Shown piece after piece: positions 1 to 7,273 of a DNA stretch of 64,000 bases. How positions within the stretch are numbered: the stretch's first letter is position 1; every line of letters starts with the position of its first letter. Origin of the DNA: Prosthecobacter sp. (lineage in GTDB: Bacteria > Verrucomicrobiota > Verrucomicrobiia > Verrucomicrobiales > Verrucomicrobiaceae); assembly GCF_020439865.1 (NCBI RefSeq), contig NZ_JAGRPF010000079.1, positions 1-64,000 of the forward strand. The letters run 5' to 3'. The position numbers and the translations under genes are program-made. The notes beneath the pieces are model-generated. The model did not search any database. It worked only from the letters and a program-made list of their open reading frames with translations, and had not been told where the DNA came from.

Positions 1-1
1 G

Positions 2-508
2 ATGAAGCGTGGTGTGTTGGATGGTGTTTTCATAGCACCCCCACCATACCAAATCGCCTCCCCCTACGGCGCGAGCAGTCTTGAAGTCCGTTTCTCCTAC
101 GCTTTCATGTCGCCTGACCCCGTTTCCACCGTTTCCACGGCGTCCGACCCCATAACCGGCAAATGGATCATCAACAGCGGCGACGATTTCAAGATCATGG
201 TGAAGGGTTACAGCTACGCCAAGGTGCATCACATCATCCCAAAACGGCTCATCAAGTACATGAACAAAAAAGGCTATAACTTCCATGTGGATGACGTGGC
301 CGGGGCGGTCCTCAGCAAGGAAGATCATGATCTGCTGGAGGAAGGCTTGAAAGCAGTGATCCCGTACTCAGAAAAAGCAATCAAAGGTGAACCAGCGGAT
401 CTATTGGCAGACTTGGCGAAGTTTTATGCCAATCATGATGATCCAAATGTTAAAAAGCTGGCCAATGTCGTGGACGGCTTTCGTGCGAAGCTCAATCTCC
501 TCCCATGA
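2..508 (+). CDS. Putative HNH/AHH-type nuclease domain protein, toxin-like, possibly 5'-truncated by the window
   Basis: The product (168 residues from the first ATG) has a VHHIIPKRL motif with a His pair at residues 76-77, followed by an acidic helix-rich tail with a second His (KEDHDLL near residue 109). This pattern is typical of HNH/AHH nucleases found as C-terminal toxin domains of polymorphic toxins. The reading frame is open to the left edge, so the ATG at base 2 may be internal and the true gene may start outside the window. No Rhs core or signal peptide is visible in the part seen. Its stop overlaps the next gene by 4 bases, the arrangement expected for a toxin and its immunity gene. 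Nuclease assignment is by motif only; a non-toxic HNH protein is possible. Confidence 0.5.
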   Translation: MKRGVLDGVFIAPPPYQIASPYGASSLEVRFSYAFMSPDPVSTVSTASDPITGKWIINSGDDFKIMVKGYSYAKVHHIIPKRLIKYMNKKGYNFHVDDVAGAVLSKEDHDLLEEGLKAVIPYSEKAIKGEPADLLADLAKFYANHDDPNVKKLANVVDGFRAKLNLLP

Positions 509-1380
509 AGAAGTTTCTGGAATTTTATCTTTTGAGAAAAGAACCAAAGAACCGCCCATTGAACGGCTATCTGGCTGCTCATGTGTTCGAGCGTGTCGCC
601 ATGCGTTTCCCGGAGCTCATCTCCAAGAGCGGGGTATGCCTGGACGTCAAGCTGCTGGAGGGCGATCCGAAGCTGGATGAAATCTTTGCGTTCCTGAAGG
701 AGGAGTTGGGATTGAGGCCCATGCCTTCACTCGCATGCAGAAAAAAACAGAAGCCGGGGGATTACAGTCATTTCACCGTCAAGACCTCTTATGAGTTTGA
801 CGATCAGGATATCGAAGGCGCAAGCTTTCTATACACGATCGCATCTGAGGAAATCGGGTGTGACGGGACGGGCGGCAAAGATTGGGATCAATGGGGGCTT
901 GAAAAGGCAGCGAAGAAACTTCCGGTCGTCGGCGCATTGGGCTGCCTGTCAGGCCTGGTTTGCACCGCTGCCACGCGTTCGGAATTGGAGCAGGAAAGTT
1001 TTCAAGGACTGGGCTTCCTTCCCGTCATTGTGCATGACCCGCGCTATCATCAGAATGATTTCTGGTGCATCTGGGCAAACCGAACAATGCCGAAAGTTTC
1101 CATGCCGCTGTGTGACCAAGAAGGCAATCCTGTAAAGGACGACTATTCCACGGGCTGCATGCCCGACGAGATCATTGTCAACCAGGTGATTTTAAAGTAC
1201 AATGCCACCGATCTCACCGCGATGAACGGCACGGACTTTGCCCTCACCGCAGAGAAATGGGGCACGCCCAAAGACCGTGGCCGACGCGAGGAATTGGTGG
1301 TTTCCCAGCGATTTAGGCAGTGGTGCCTGAAGAAGAACGTGCAGATGAACTGGACACCGGTGATCGCTTTGCCGGAATAA
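505..1380 (+). CDS. Uncharacterised protein, candidate immunity partner of the upstream nuclease
   Basis: This 291-residue soluble protein has no signal peptide or membrane segment, and I do not recognise its family. It starts within the last four bases of the preceding gene (ATGA overlap), so the two are almost certainly co-translated. Its length and composition, with many aromatic and acidic residues and four or five scattered Cys, are compatible with an immunity protein of a polymorphic toxin, but nothing in the sequence proves that role. It is followed by a gap of 117 bases before the terminator of the next, oppositely oriented gene. The immunity role is inferred purely from position. Confidence 0.6.
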   Translation: MKKFLEFYLLRKEPKNRPLNGYLAAHVFERVAMRFPELISKSGVCLDVKLLEGDPKLDEIFAFLKEELGLRPMPSLACRKKQKPGDYSHFTVKTSYEFDDQDIEGASFLYTIASEEIGCDGTGGKDWDQWGLEKAAKKLPVVGALGCLSGLVCTAATRSELEQESFQGLGFLPVIVHDPRYHQNDFWCIWANRTMPKVSMPLCDQEGNPVKDDYSTGCMPDEIIVNQVILKYNATDLTAMNGTDFALTAEKWGTPKDRGRREELVVSQRFRQWCLKKNVQMNWTPVIALPE

Positions 1381-1497
1381 CAAGCGCATCAAGCGGCAGG
1401 CTGGAGCGTGAGGCAACGAGAGAGCTTTAAAAGGGAAGGACTATGGAGAAGAGGTCGACGGACATGAGTGGACAATGCATTTTCTGAACGCGGTCAC

Positions 1498-1530
1498 AAA
1501 AAAGCCGCACTCGCTCGAGGCGGATGCGGC
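1498..1530 (-). terminator. Rho-independent terminator of the first EF-hand gene
   Basis: On the minus strand, a GCCGCA...TGCGGC stem (1504-1530) is followed directly by a run of six T (plus-strand A at 1498-1503). It sits about 35 bases after the stop of the EF-hand gene. An almost identical element follows the second copy. Confidence 0.75.
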
Positions 1531-1565
1531 GTGGGTGACTTGTTGGAGTCAAAGAGGGGGCCGGA

Positions 1566-1862
1566 TCAGGCGTCCTTCTTTTTCTTCGGGGTCATCTCTT
1601 CCTTGGAGAGGGAGCCGTCGCCGTTCTTGTCCATCTTGCCGAAGCGTTCGGCGGCCTTGGCTTCGTCCTTCTTGGCCTGAGGGGAGGCCATGTATTCTTC
1701 CTTGCTGATGGAGCCGTTGCCGTCCTTGTCGAGGCGCTTGAACATTTCTTCCGGATTCGGGGCCTTCTTCTTGCCGGCTTCAGGCTTCTTGGCGTCGCCT
1801 TCGGCGGCGTTCAGCGTGGCGGCGAGGGCGAGAATGGCGAGGGTGGATGCGATTGCTTTCAT
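1566..1862 (-). CDS. Secreted EF-hand calcium-binding protein, copy 1
   Basis: The 98-residue product has a signal peptide (about residues 1-20, cleavage after AATLNAA is likely), a Lys/Pro-rich spacer, and two canonical EF-hand loops. The first is DKDGNGSISKEE at 45-56 and the second DKNGDGSLSKEE at 78-89, both with all five oxygen-bearing ligand positions and the terminal Glu. It ends in a Lys-rich tail. It should bind two calcium ions in the periplasm or outside the cell; the partner is unknown. It is one half of a tandem gene pair with its own terminator and is transcribed alone. Small secreted EF-hand proteins are common in Verrucomicrobiota and Planctomycetes. Confidence 0.85.
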   Translation of the reverse strand: MKAIASTLAILALAATLNAAEGDAKKPEAGKKKAPNPEEMFKRLDKDGNGSISKEEYMASPQAKKDEAKAAERFGKMDKNGDGSLSKEEMTPKKKKDA

Positions 1863-2016
1863 AATCTGCGATTGAGTTGGGTTGAGTTAATGGAACGCGG
1901 GGGTTGGAGTTCCAAGCCTGCGTGTGGCCGTGTTAAACGAAAAAGTGTTCATTCCGTTTCGATAAATTATCACTGTTTTTTGTGAGCGGTCCGAGGAGGT
2001 CTGCCAAGACGACCAT

Positions 2017-2049
2017 AAAAAAGCCGCACTCGCGCGGGGCGGGTGCGGC
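2017..2049 (-). terminator. Rho-independent terminator of the second EF-hand gene
   Basis: The minus-strand stem GCCGCA...TGCGGC (2023-2049) is followed by a T run interrupted by one A. It corresponds base for base to the element at 1498-1530 and lies about 37 bases downstream of the stop codon. Confidence 0.75.
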
Positions 2050-2085
2050 GTGGGTGACTGTGTTTGAGTCAAAGAGGCGACCGGA

Positions 2086-2382
2086 TCAGGCGGCCTTCTT
2101 TTTCTTCGGAGCGGCGGTGAACTCTTCCTTGGAAAGGAATCCGTCCTTGTCCTTGTCTTTGGCGCTGAATGCGGCCTCTGACTTGGCGGCGTCCTTGGAA
2201 CCCTTGAGGAATTCCTCCTTGCTGAGTTTGCCGTCCTTGTCGGCATCCTTCTTGGCGAACACTTGTTCCGGATTCATCTTTGGTTTGCCCTTGTCGCCTT
2301 CAGGCTTCTTGGCGTCGCCTTCAGCAGCGTTCAGCGTGGCGGCGAGGGCGAGAATGGCGAGGGTGGATGCGATGGCTTTCAT
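2086..2382 (-). CDS. Secreted EF-hand calcium-binding protein, copy 2
   Basis: This is the 98-residue paralogue of the neighbouring EF-hand gene. The first 28 residues, including the signal peptide, are identical, while the rest has diverged. Two EF-hand loops are visible: DADKDGKLSKEE at 46-57 and DKDKDGFLSKEE at 76-87. Both keep Asp at positions 1, 3 and 5 and Glu at 12, but position 7 is Lys or Phe (bound through the backbone), and both have KDG in the middle instead of the NG or GDG of copy 1. A Lys/Ala tail closes the protein. Calcium affinity may differ between the copies. It lies in an independent transcription unit with its own terminator. Confidence 0.85.
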   Translation of the reverse strand: MKAIASTLAILALAATLNAAEGDAKKPEGDKGKPKMNPEQVFAKKDADKDGKLSKEEFLKGSKDAAKSEAAFSAKDKDKDGFLSKEEFTAAPKKKKAA

Positions 2383-2563
2383 GATCTGCGATTGAGTTGG
2401 ATTGAGTTAATGGAACGCGGAGGTTGGAGTCCCAAGCCTGCGTGTGGCGTGCTTTAACGCAAAACCCCTGAGGCAGTTTCAAAAAAGATTGGGCGAGTGT
2501 TGCGGATGCTTCCGTTTCTTTTGGAAGACACCGTTTCCGTAGTTTCCAGAGCCTGTTCTGTGA

Positions 2564-4117
2564 TCAGAGCAGGCGTGCGGCGGCTTCCGCGAGGGCGCTG
2601 CGCTCGCCTTTGACGAGCGGAACGTGGGCGGCGAAGGCCTGCCCGCGCATGCGCTGGCGGGTGTAAACGAGACCGTTGCTGCGGCTGTCGACATAGGGAT
2701 TGTCGATCTGTGCCGGGTCGCCGACGAGCACCAGCTTGGAACCGCGGGACATGCGGGTGACGATGGTCTTGGCCTCGAGCGGGGTGAGCTGCTGGGCTTC
2801 GTCGAGCACGAAGAAGCGGTCCGGAATGCTGCGGCCACGGATGTAGCACAGCGCCTCGACCTCGATGACGCCCTGCTGGATGAGCGGGTCATACGGCGCG
2901 GCGGGTGCGGCGATCTGCTGCTGCGGTTCGGGCATGAAGCGGTTCTTTTTGCGCGTGGGGCCCTGCTGCGTGCCTTCCATCGGACGCATGAGGAGATCGA
3001 GCGCGTCATAGACCGGCTGCAGCCACGGACGCATTTTTTCCTGCAGGGATCCGGGCAGGAACCCGACCGTCTGGCCCATGGCGACGATGGGCCGGCTGAC
3101 CGTGAGGCCGTGGTAGGTGCGGTTAAACACCTGCTGCAGGGCGGCGGCGACGGCGAGCAGTGTCTTGCCGGTGCCGGCCTGGCCGTAGCAGGTGACGAGA
3201 CTGATGTCGGGATCGAGCAGTGCATCGAGGAAGCAGGCCTGGCCGAGGTTCATCGGTTTGATGGCGCGGCCCTGGCCGACCTTGATGGACTCCGGAGTGT
3301 GATGCAGGCGCACGAACTCGCCGGAGGCGCTCAGCTTTGCTGGCATGGTGGCCTTTTCTCCGGCGGAGAGCAGGGCGTAGTCGTTGACGACCATGCCTGC
3401 GAAGCGGTTTTCCGGCAGCTGAAGGCGGCCGCTGCTGGCGAAGCGCTGCAGCTCGTGGGCGCTGATCTCGACACGGGCGATGTCGAAGTTCGCCACCTCG
3501 CGCGGCTCAACCTTGTCATGCAGGTAGTCCTCGCACTCGATGCCCACGGCACGTGCCTTGAGCTGCATGTTGAGGTCCTTGCTGACGAGAATGACCGGAG
3601 GAGAGACCTGCTCGCGCAACCAGAGGGTGCAGGCGAGGATGCGGTGGTCGGCTTTCTCCAAAGCGGGGAAGATGCGCTGAAATTCCTGAACACTGGGCAC
3701 CTCGCAGGCGACATCCGGATCATAAACCACGACACGGATGCTTCCGCCGCCGTCGGTGGGAACACCAGTGGTGACGGAGGCGCCCTTCGTGGCGAAAATC
3801 TTCATCAGCGCCCGATGCACTTCACGGGCGTTGGAGCCGCGTTCGGTCATCTCGTTTTTGAAGCGGTCGAGCTCGCTGAGCACATCGACCGGAATGCAGA
3901 TGTGATGCTCGGCAAAGCGGTGAATGCAGGCGGGATCGTGCAGCAGGACGTTGGTATCGAGGACGAAAGTCTTGGTGGCGGAAATCGGACCGGAGCGGCG
4001 GCGGCGGGAGCTGGAGGTGGTAGGAGATGAAGAATTCACAGAAACGGGGCCAAAGTCGGACGTGCGGGTGGAGATGTCGGGGGAGATTACCGATGCTGGA
4101 TGGTCGTCACGGTCCAT
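2564..4117 (-). CDS. PIN domain plus PhoH-type ATPase (PhoH-like/YlaK family)
   Basis: The 517-residue protein joins two domains. An N-terminal PIN nuclease fold begins near residue 48 (TFVLDTNVLLHDP, with acidic residues such as DVLSELDRFK following). The C-terminal PhoH ATPase domain has the Walker A motif GQAGTGKT and the Walker B motif FFVLDEAQQ, plus the VSRPIV and GFLPGSLQEKM signatures of the family. Such PIN-PhoH proteins are thought to be RNA helicase/nuclease-like enzymes of the cytoplasm, although the exact substrate is unknown. The first 45 residues are Ser/Thr/Pro-rich and poorly structured, so a later start is possible. It stands alone, with a 264-base gap upstream in which I see no gene. 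Confidence 0.9.
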   Translation of the reverse strand: MDRDDHPASVISPDISTRTSDFGPVSVNSSSPTTSSSRRRRSGPISATKTFVLDTNVLLHDPACIHRFAEHHICIPVDVLSELDRFKNEMTERGSNAREVHRALMKIFATKGASVTTGVPTDGGGSIRVVVYDPDVACEVPSVQEFQRIFPALEKADHRILACTLWLREQVSPPVILVSKDLNMQLKARAVGIECEDYLHDKVEPREVANFDIARVEISAHELQRFASSGRLQLPENRFAGMVVNDYALLSAGEKATMPAKLSASGEFVRLHHTPESIKVGQGRAIKPMNLGQACFLDALLDPDISLVTCYGQAGTGKTLLAVAAALQQVFNRTYHGLTVSRPIVAMGQTVGFLPGSLQEKMRPWLQPVYDALDLLMRPMEGTQQGPTRKKNRFMPEPQQQIAAPAAPYDPLIQQGVIEVEALCYIRGRSIPDRFFVLDEAQQLTPLEAKTIVTRMSRGSKLVLVGDPAQIDNPYVDSRSNGLVYTRQRMRGQAFAAHVPLVKGERSALAEAAARLL

Positions 4118-4381
4118 GGTAGTTGAGTGGTTATAGTGTTTGCCTGCGTTGAAAAAGGCGGGGACAGCTTTTCTTTGGCGCGGGAGAGAGCCAAGCGTAC
4201 CGTTCCCTGAATGTGATTATTTGAATGAATCACGGTAATTGCCGGAGATTGTCAGAGCGTGGAGTCACTGGCAAGGATTTATTCACAAAGATGAAGTTTA
4301 TTCACAGTGGCAGCGCAATTGAACACCTGTCGGCCCTGTTTTGAGACCTCACCAACTCATGAACGACAGAACCAGGGTCCG

Positions 4382-4825
4382 TTAAAACGGAACTTCAAAG
4401 TACTCCAAAGCCCACTCACGCATGTAGCGAACCTGAGTGGGGACAAAGCGGTAGATGATCAGTTCAGGATTGTCGATGTTGCCAAGATAGGCACGCAGCA
4501 ACGGGTTGGCGGCCCAGATCTCCTCCAGCAGAGGACGTTCGGTGAGGATCTCGGCTCTGCCGGTGATGCGCACCTGATTGTCCTGATCATCCTTGTAGCA
4601 AAGCTCGGCTTTCGGATTGGCCGCCAGTTCGTGTGTTTTGCCATAGCGGCGCAGGTTGGCGACATAGACAACGAAGCCGTCCGTGCGCACGGGGGAGACA
4701 GGACGCAGGCGCGGCTGGTCACCGTCCACGGTGGCGAGCATCGGAAACTTGGCGGACCGCATGGTGGCTTGTGCTAGCTGCGGGAGTTCGGCCGGATCAA
4801 CGGGCTGGGGCTGGGGGCGGGACAT
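4382..4825 (-). CDS. Pyridoxamine 5'-phosphate oxidase-family (flavin split-barrel) protein
   Basis: The 147-residue single-domain protein shows the split-barrel order: SAKFPMLATVDGDQPRLRPV, then VYVANLRRYGKTHELAANP, then AELCYKDDQDNQVRITGRAEI. These match small PNPOx-like or general-stress FMN-binding proteins. Full-length PdxH is about 200 residues and carries extra C-terminal residues, so this is unlikely to be the vitamin B6 enzyme itself. The substrate is unknown and may be F420- or FMN-linked. It is divergent from the AI-2E-type transporter gene with 83 bases between starts. Confidence 0.8.
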   Translation of the reverse strand: MSRPQPQPVDPAELPQLAQATMRSAKFPMLATVDGDQPRLRPVSPVRTDGFVVYVANLRRYGKTHELAANPKAELCYKDDQDNQVRITGRAEILTERPLLEEIWAANPLLRAYLGNIDNPELIIYRFVPTQVRYMREWALEYFEVPF

Positions 4826-4908
4826 GGCAGCGCGAGGATACGCGTTGTGCAGGTGCTGTCCAATCTGCGGGCAGATTTGGAGTTCCCAAAGCCCGGTGAC
4901 TCGCTACG

Positions 4909-6192
4909 ATGCGCGCCTCTCTCCCGATGAAGAATCTGCCCACCGCCTTTCAGCGCAACGCGTTATGGACCGCTGTGACCGCGTTGTCGATCACGGTCAT
5001 CGGTGCTCTTGTGATCGGTCTGATTTACCTGGCGACGCAGGTGATCGCCTTTCTCCAGCCGATCTTGGTGCCCTTCGCGGTGGCCGGTGTGCTGGCTTAT
5101 CTGCTGGAGCCGGGCGTGGAGTGGCTCGAGCGGCGTGGATTGAACCGGCAGCGCTCCGTCCTCCTTGCGTTTGCGGTATTCACTCTTGCGATGGGCGGTC
5201 TCGGCTGGTGGATCGTGGTAAAGCTGGATGACCCGACGCGACATTTGGCCGAGCGTGTTCCGGTGTACTTCGAAAAGGCCCAGAAGGCGGTGATCGACCT
5301 GTCAGCTCGCATCGAAAAAGATTATGACATCACCCTGCTGCCTCATGCGGCGACCGCGCCTGCCGCGACGGCGGAGTCCGCAGATGCGACTCCCGGCGCT
5401 GAAGCTGCCGCGGGGGACACCTTCGATCTTCAACGGCTTCTCAAGGGAGATTTGAAAACGGTGCTGCCCAAGATTTCAGGCATGGCCTGGACGTTCGTCA
5501 AATCGAGCGTGGGCGGCTTCCTGGGTGTGTTTGGTTTCATGCTCTCGTTCATCATTGTGCCGCTCTACCTGTACTACTTCCTGATCGAGAGCGCCAAGAT
5601 ACAAGAGTCGTGGTCCGACTACCTGCCGCTGCGGGCATCTGCCTTCAAAGACGAAGTGGTGAGCTGTTTGAACGAGATCAACAGCTACCTCGTCGCCTTC
5701 TTCCGCGGACAGCTTTTTGTCAGTGTCATCAACGGCATCGCCACGGGAATCGGTCTGGTGATCGTGGGACTGGACTTTGGTCTGCTCATCGGGCTGGCGC
5801 TCTGCATTGCCGGAATCATTCCATATCTGGGCATCGCACTGTGCTGGATTCCGGCCGTGATCATCGCGGCTGTTCAAGGTGGCAGTGCGCTCGTGCCTGG
5901 AGATCCTTGGTGGATCATGCCGCTCGTGGTGACTGCGGTCTTTGCCCTGGTTCAACAGATCGATGCGCTCTTCATCACGCCCCGTGTTGTGGGTGAGGCA
6001 GTCGGACTGCATCCGATGACGGTGATCGCCTCGGTGCTCGTCTGGGGCCTGCTGCTGGGCGGTCTGCTCGGCGCGATTCTGGCGGTGCCGCTCACCGCTT
6101 CGGTCAAGGTTCTCTTCCAGCGCTACATTTGGCGCGCACGCATCGCGCCGCAGACGATCGGTGGTTCCAGACGTGGGGAGGTGGCGGCATGA
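4909..6192 (+). CDS. AI-2E family transporter (PerM/UPF0118)
   Basis: The 427-residue inner-membrane protein has a hydrophobic hairpin at about 15-70, a further segment near 85-105, a soluble Ala/Asp-rich middle region (140-175), and a C-terminal cluster of five or so membrane segments. The C-terminal part contains the family pattern GLALCIAGIIPYLG and QQIDALFITPRVVG. The family is annotated as exporters of small molecules, but most members have no proven substrate. Two in-frame ATGs, at 4909 and 4927, could start it; the second (MKNLPTAF) gives a more usual N-terminus. It overlaps the fluoride channel gene by 4 bases. Confidence 0.9.
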   Translation: MRASLPMKNLPTAFQRNALWTAVTALSITVIGALVIGLIYLATQVIAFLQPILVPFAVAGVLAYLLEPGVEWLERRGLNRQRSVLLAFAVFTLAMGGLGWWIVVKLDDPTRHLAERVPVYFEKAQKAVIDLSARIEKDYDITLLPHAATAPAATAESADATPGAEAAAGDTFDLQRLLKGDLKTVLPKISGMAWTFVKSSVGGFLGVFGFMLSFIIVPLYLYYFLIESAKIQESWSDYLPLRASAFKDEVVSCLNEINSYLVAFFRGQLFVSVINGIATGIGLVIVGLDFGLLIGLALCIAGIIPYLGIALCWIPAVIIAAVQGGSALVPGDPWWIMPLVVTAVFALVQQIDALFITPRVVGEAVGLHPMTVIASVLVWGLLLGGLLGAILAVPLTASVKVLFQRYIWRARIAPQTIGGSRRGEVAA

Positions 6193-6566
6193 AGAATCTT
6201 CTGTTTGTCTTCCTCGGCGGTGGCGTCGGATCTGTGTTGCGATACGGCACAGTGATCGGCATGGCGCGTCTGCTGCCGAAGTCCGTTTTTCCGTGGGGCG
6301 TGTTCGTGTCGAACATCCTCGGCAGTTTCGTTCTGGGCTTCCTCTTTGCGCTGCCGGTGATGAAGGAAAAAAGCAGCGGCACCTGGTTGTTTGCCGCCAC
6401 GGGAATGCTGGGGGGCTACACCACCTTCTCGACGCTTTCCAATGACTCCTGGCTGCTGCTCCTGAACCAGCATTCGTGGCTTGCAGTGATCAATGCCATA
6501 GGCAGCATCATCCTGGGGATAACCGCCGCCGCATTGGGCTGGTGGGCGGGCAGCAGGTGCGCGTGA
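6189..6566 (+). CDS. crcB: Fluoride ion channel CrcB/FluC
   Basis: The 125-residue product has four hydrophobic segments and the family motifs GGGVGSVLRYG near the start, WGVFVSNILGSFVLGF in TM2 (with the channel-lining Asn) and GMLGGYTTFSTLS in TM3 (the Phe-rich TFST break). These dual-topology dimers export fluoride. The start is set at the ATG overlapping the stop of the AI-2E-type gene; the frame is also open upstream to 6129, but that would add a non-family leader. No fluoride riboswitch is visible ahead of the pair. It is convergent with khpA, with a gap of 16 bases. Confidence 0.93.
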   Translation: MKNLLFVFLGGGVGSVLRYGTVIGMARLLPKSVFPWGVFVSNILGSFVLGFLFALPVMKEKSSGTWLFAATGMLGGYTTFSTLSNDSWLLLLNQHSWLAVINAIGSIILGITAAALGWWAGSRCA

Positions 6567-6582
6567 GAGGCGAGGGGCGAGG

Positions 6583-6906
6583 CTATGCCTGCCCGGCATC
6601 CGGTGTCCGGATCTCGTCAGTCGGCGAAGCGGCGGCTTCCGCATCTTCGTCGCGCAGCGATCCCACCTTGAGGGAGATCTTGATCCCGTGTTTGTCCGCC
6701 GCTGTGTTGAGCAGGGAACGGATCGCGCTGATGGTCATCCCGTTTTTGCCGATGACATGGCGCACGTCTTCCTGCGCCAGTTGCACACGGTAGGTGACCG
6801 CACCGTTTAAATTGGTGCCGATCGCAATAGTCGCCTGTTGCGGGTGGTCGATCAAATTCGCCACCACGTAGGAAAGGAACTCGCGGAGGGCTTCCGGCGC
6901 GTCCAT
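6583..6906 (-). CDS. khpA: KhpA-type KH-domain RNA-binding protein
   Basis: The 107-residue product starts with the KhpA helix (LREFLSYVVANLID) and has a type II KH domain with the GxxG loop in HVIGKNGMTISAIRSLL. The acidic C-terminal 25 residues are an extension beyond the usual ~75-85 residues. KhpA binds RNA, often as a dimer with KhpB, and influences cell division and translation in Firmicutes. It lies 6 bases after rpsP, the classical rpsP-khpA order, but rimM and trmD, which often follow, are absent here. Confidence 0.92.
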   Translation of the reverse strand: MDAPEALREFLSYVVANLIDHPQQATIAIGTNLNGAVTYRVQLAQEDVRHVIGKNGMTISAIRSLLNTAADKHGIKISLKVGSLRDEDAEAAASPTDEIRTPDAGQA

Positions 6907-6912
6907 GGCAAA

Positions 6913-7164
6913 TTAAGCCGTGGCGGCTGCTGCGGCGTTCTTGATGAGGCTCTTCACCGTGTCGGAAGGCTTGGCTCCCTGGGCGATCCACGCATTGACG
7001 CGGTCGAGCTTCACGATGGCGCCCTTCACTCCCTTTTGGGGATCGTAGGTGCCGAGGATTTCGAGGAAACGGCCTTCCTTGGGGAAGCGCTGGTCAGCCG
7101 CGACAATACGGAAGACTGGACGGCCTTTTTGGCCATCTTGACGGAGACGGATGACAACTGCCAT
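6913..7164 (-). CDS. rpsP: 30S ribosomal protein S16
   Basis: The 83-residue protein begins with the typical MAVVIRLRQDGQKGRPVFRI stretch and continues with FLEILGTYDPQKG, characteristic of S16, a small-subunit assembly protein. The C-terminus ends in an Ala-rich stretch. It is first in a two-gene unit with khpA. Confidence 0.97.
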   Translation of the reverse strand: MAVVIRLRQDGQKGRPVFRIVAADQRFPKEGRFLEILGTYDPQKGVKGAIVKLDRVNAWIAQGAKPSDTVKSLIKNAAAAATA

Positions 7165-7273
7165 GATTAAGGTACGGAATGGGGTCAGGTTTTGGGGAGG
7201 CGCATGGTGGAGACTTCGGGAAGGAAATCAAACGGTTTTTCCCCTTCTTTCTCGCGACGGCAGGGCAGGGGGG

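Larger units (their letters stand above)
1498..2464. repeat. Tandem duplication of an EF-hand gene with its flanks
   Basis: Two units, about 1498-1943 and 2017-2464, lie head to tail. Each contains a terminator hairpin with a T run, a small EF-hand gene, and the same upstream stretch (TCTGCGATTGAGTTGG followed by GAGTTAATGGAACGCGG). The first 28 codons and the upstream and terminator segments are nearly identical between units, whereas the mature EF-hand coding part is clearly diverged. The 73 bases between units (1944-2016) look unique. Confidence 0.8.

Noticed and set aside
2624..4030. Long open frame on the opposite strand of the PhoH gene (468 codons)
   Set aside because: It is the complement of a well-supported PIN-PhoH gene; no motif or start signal supports it, and GC-rich genes often have such open antisense frames.
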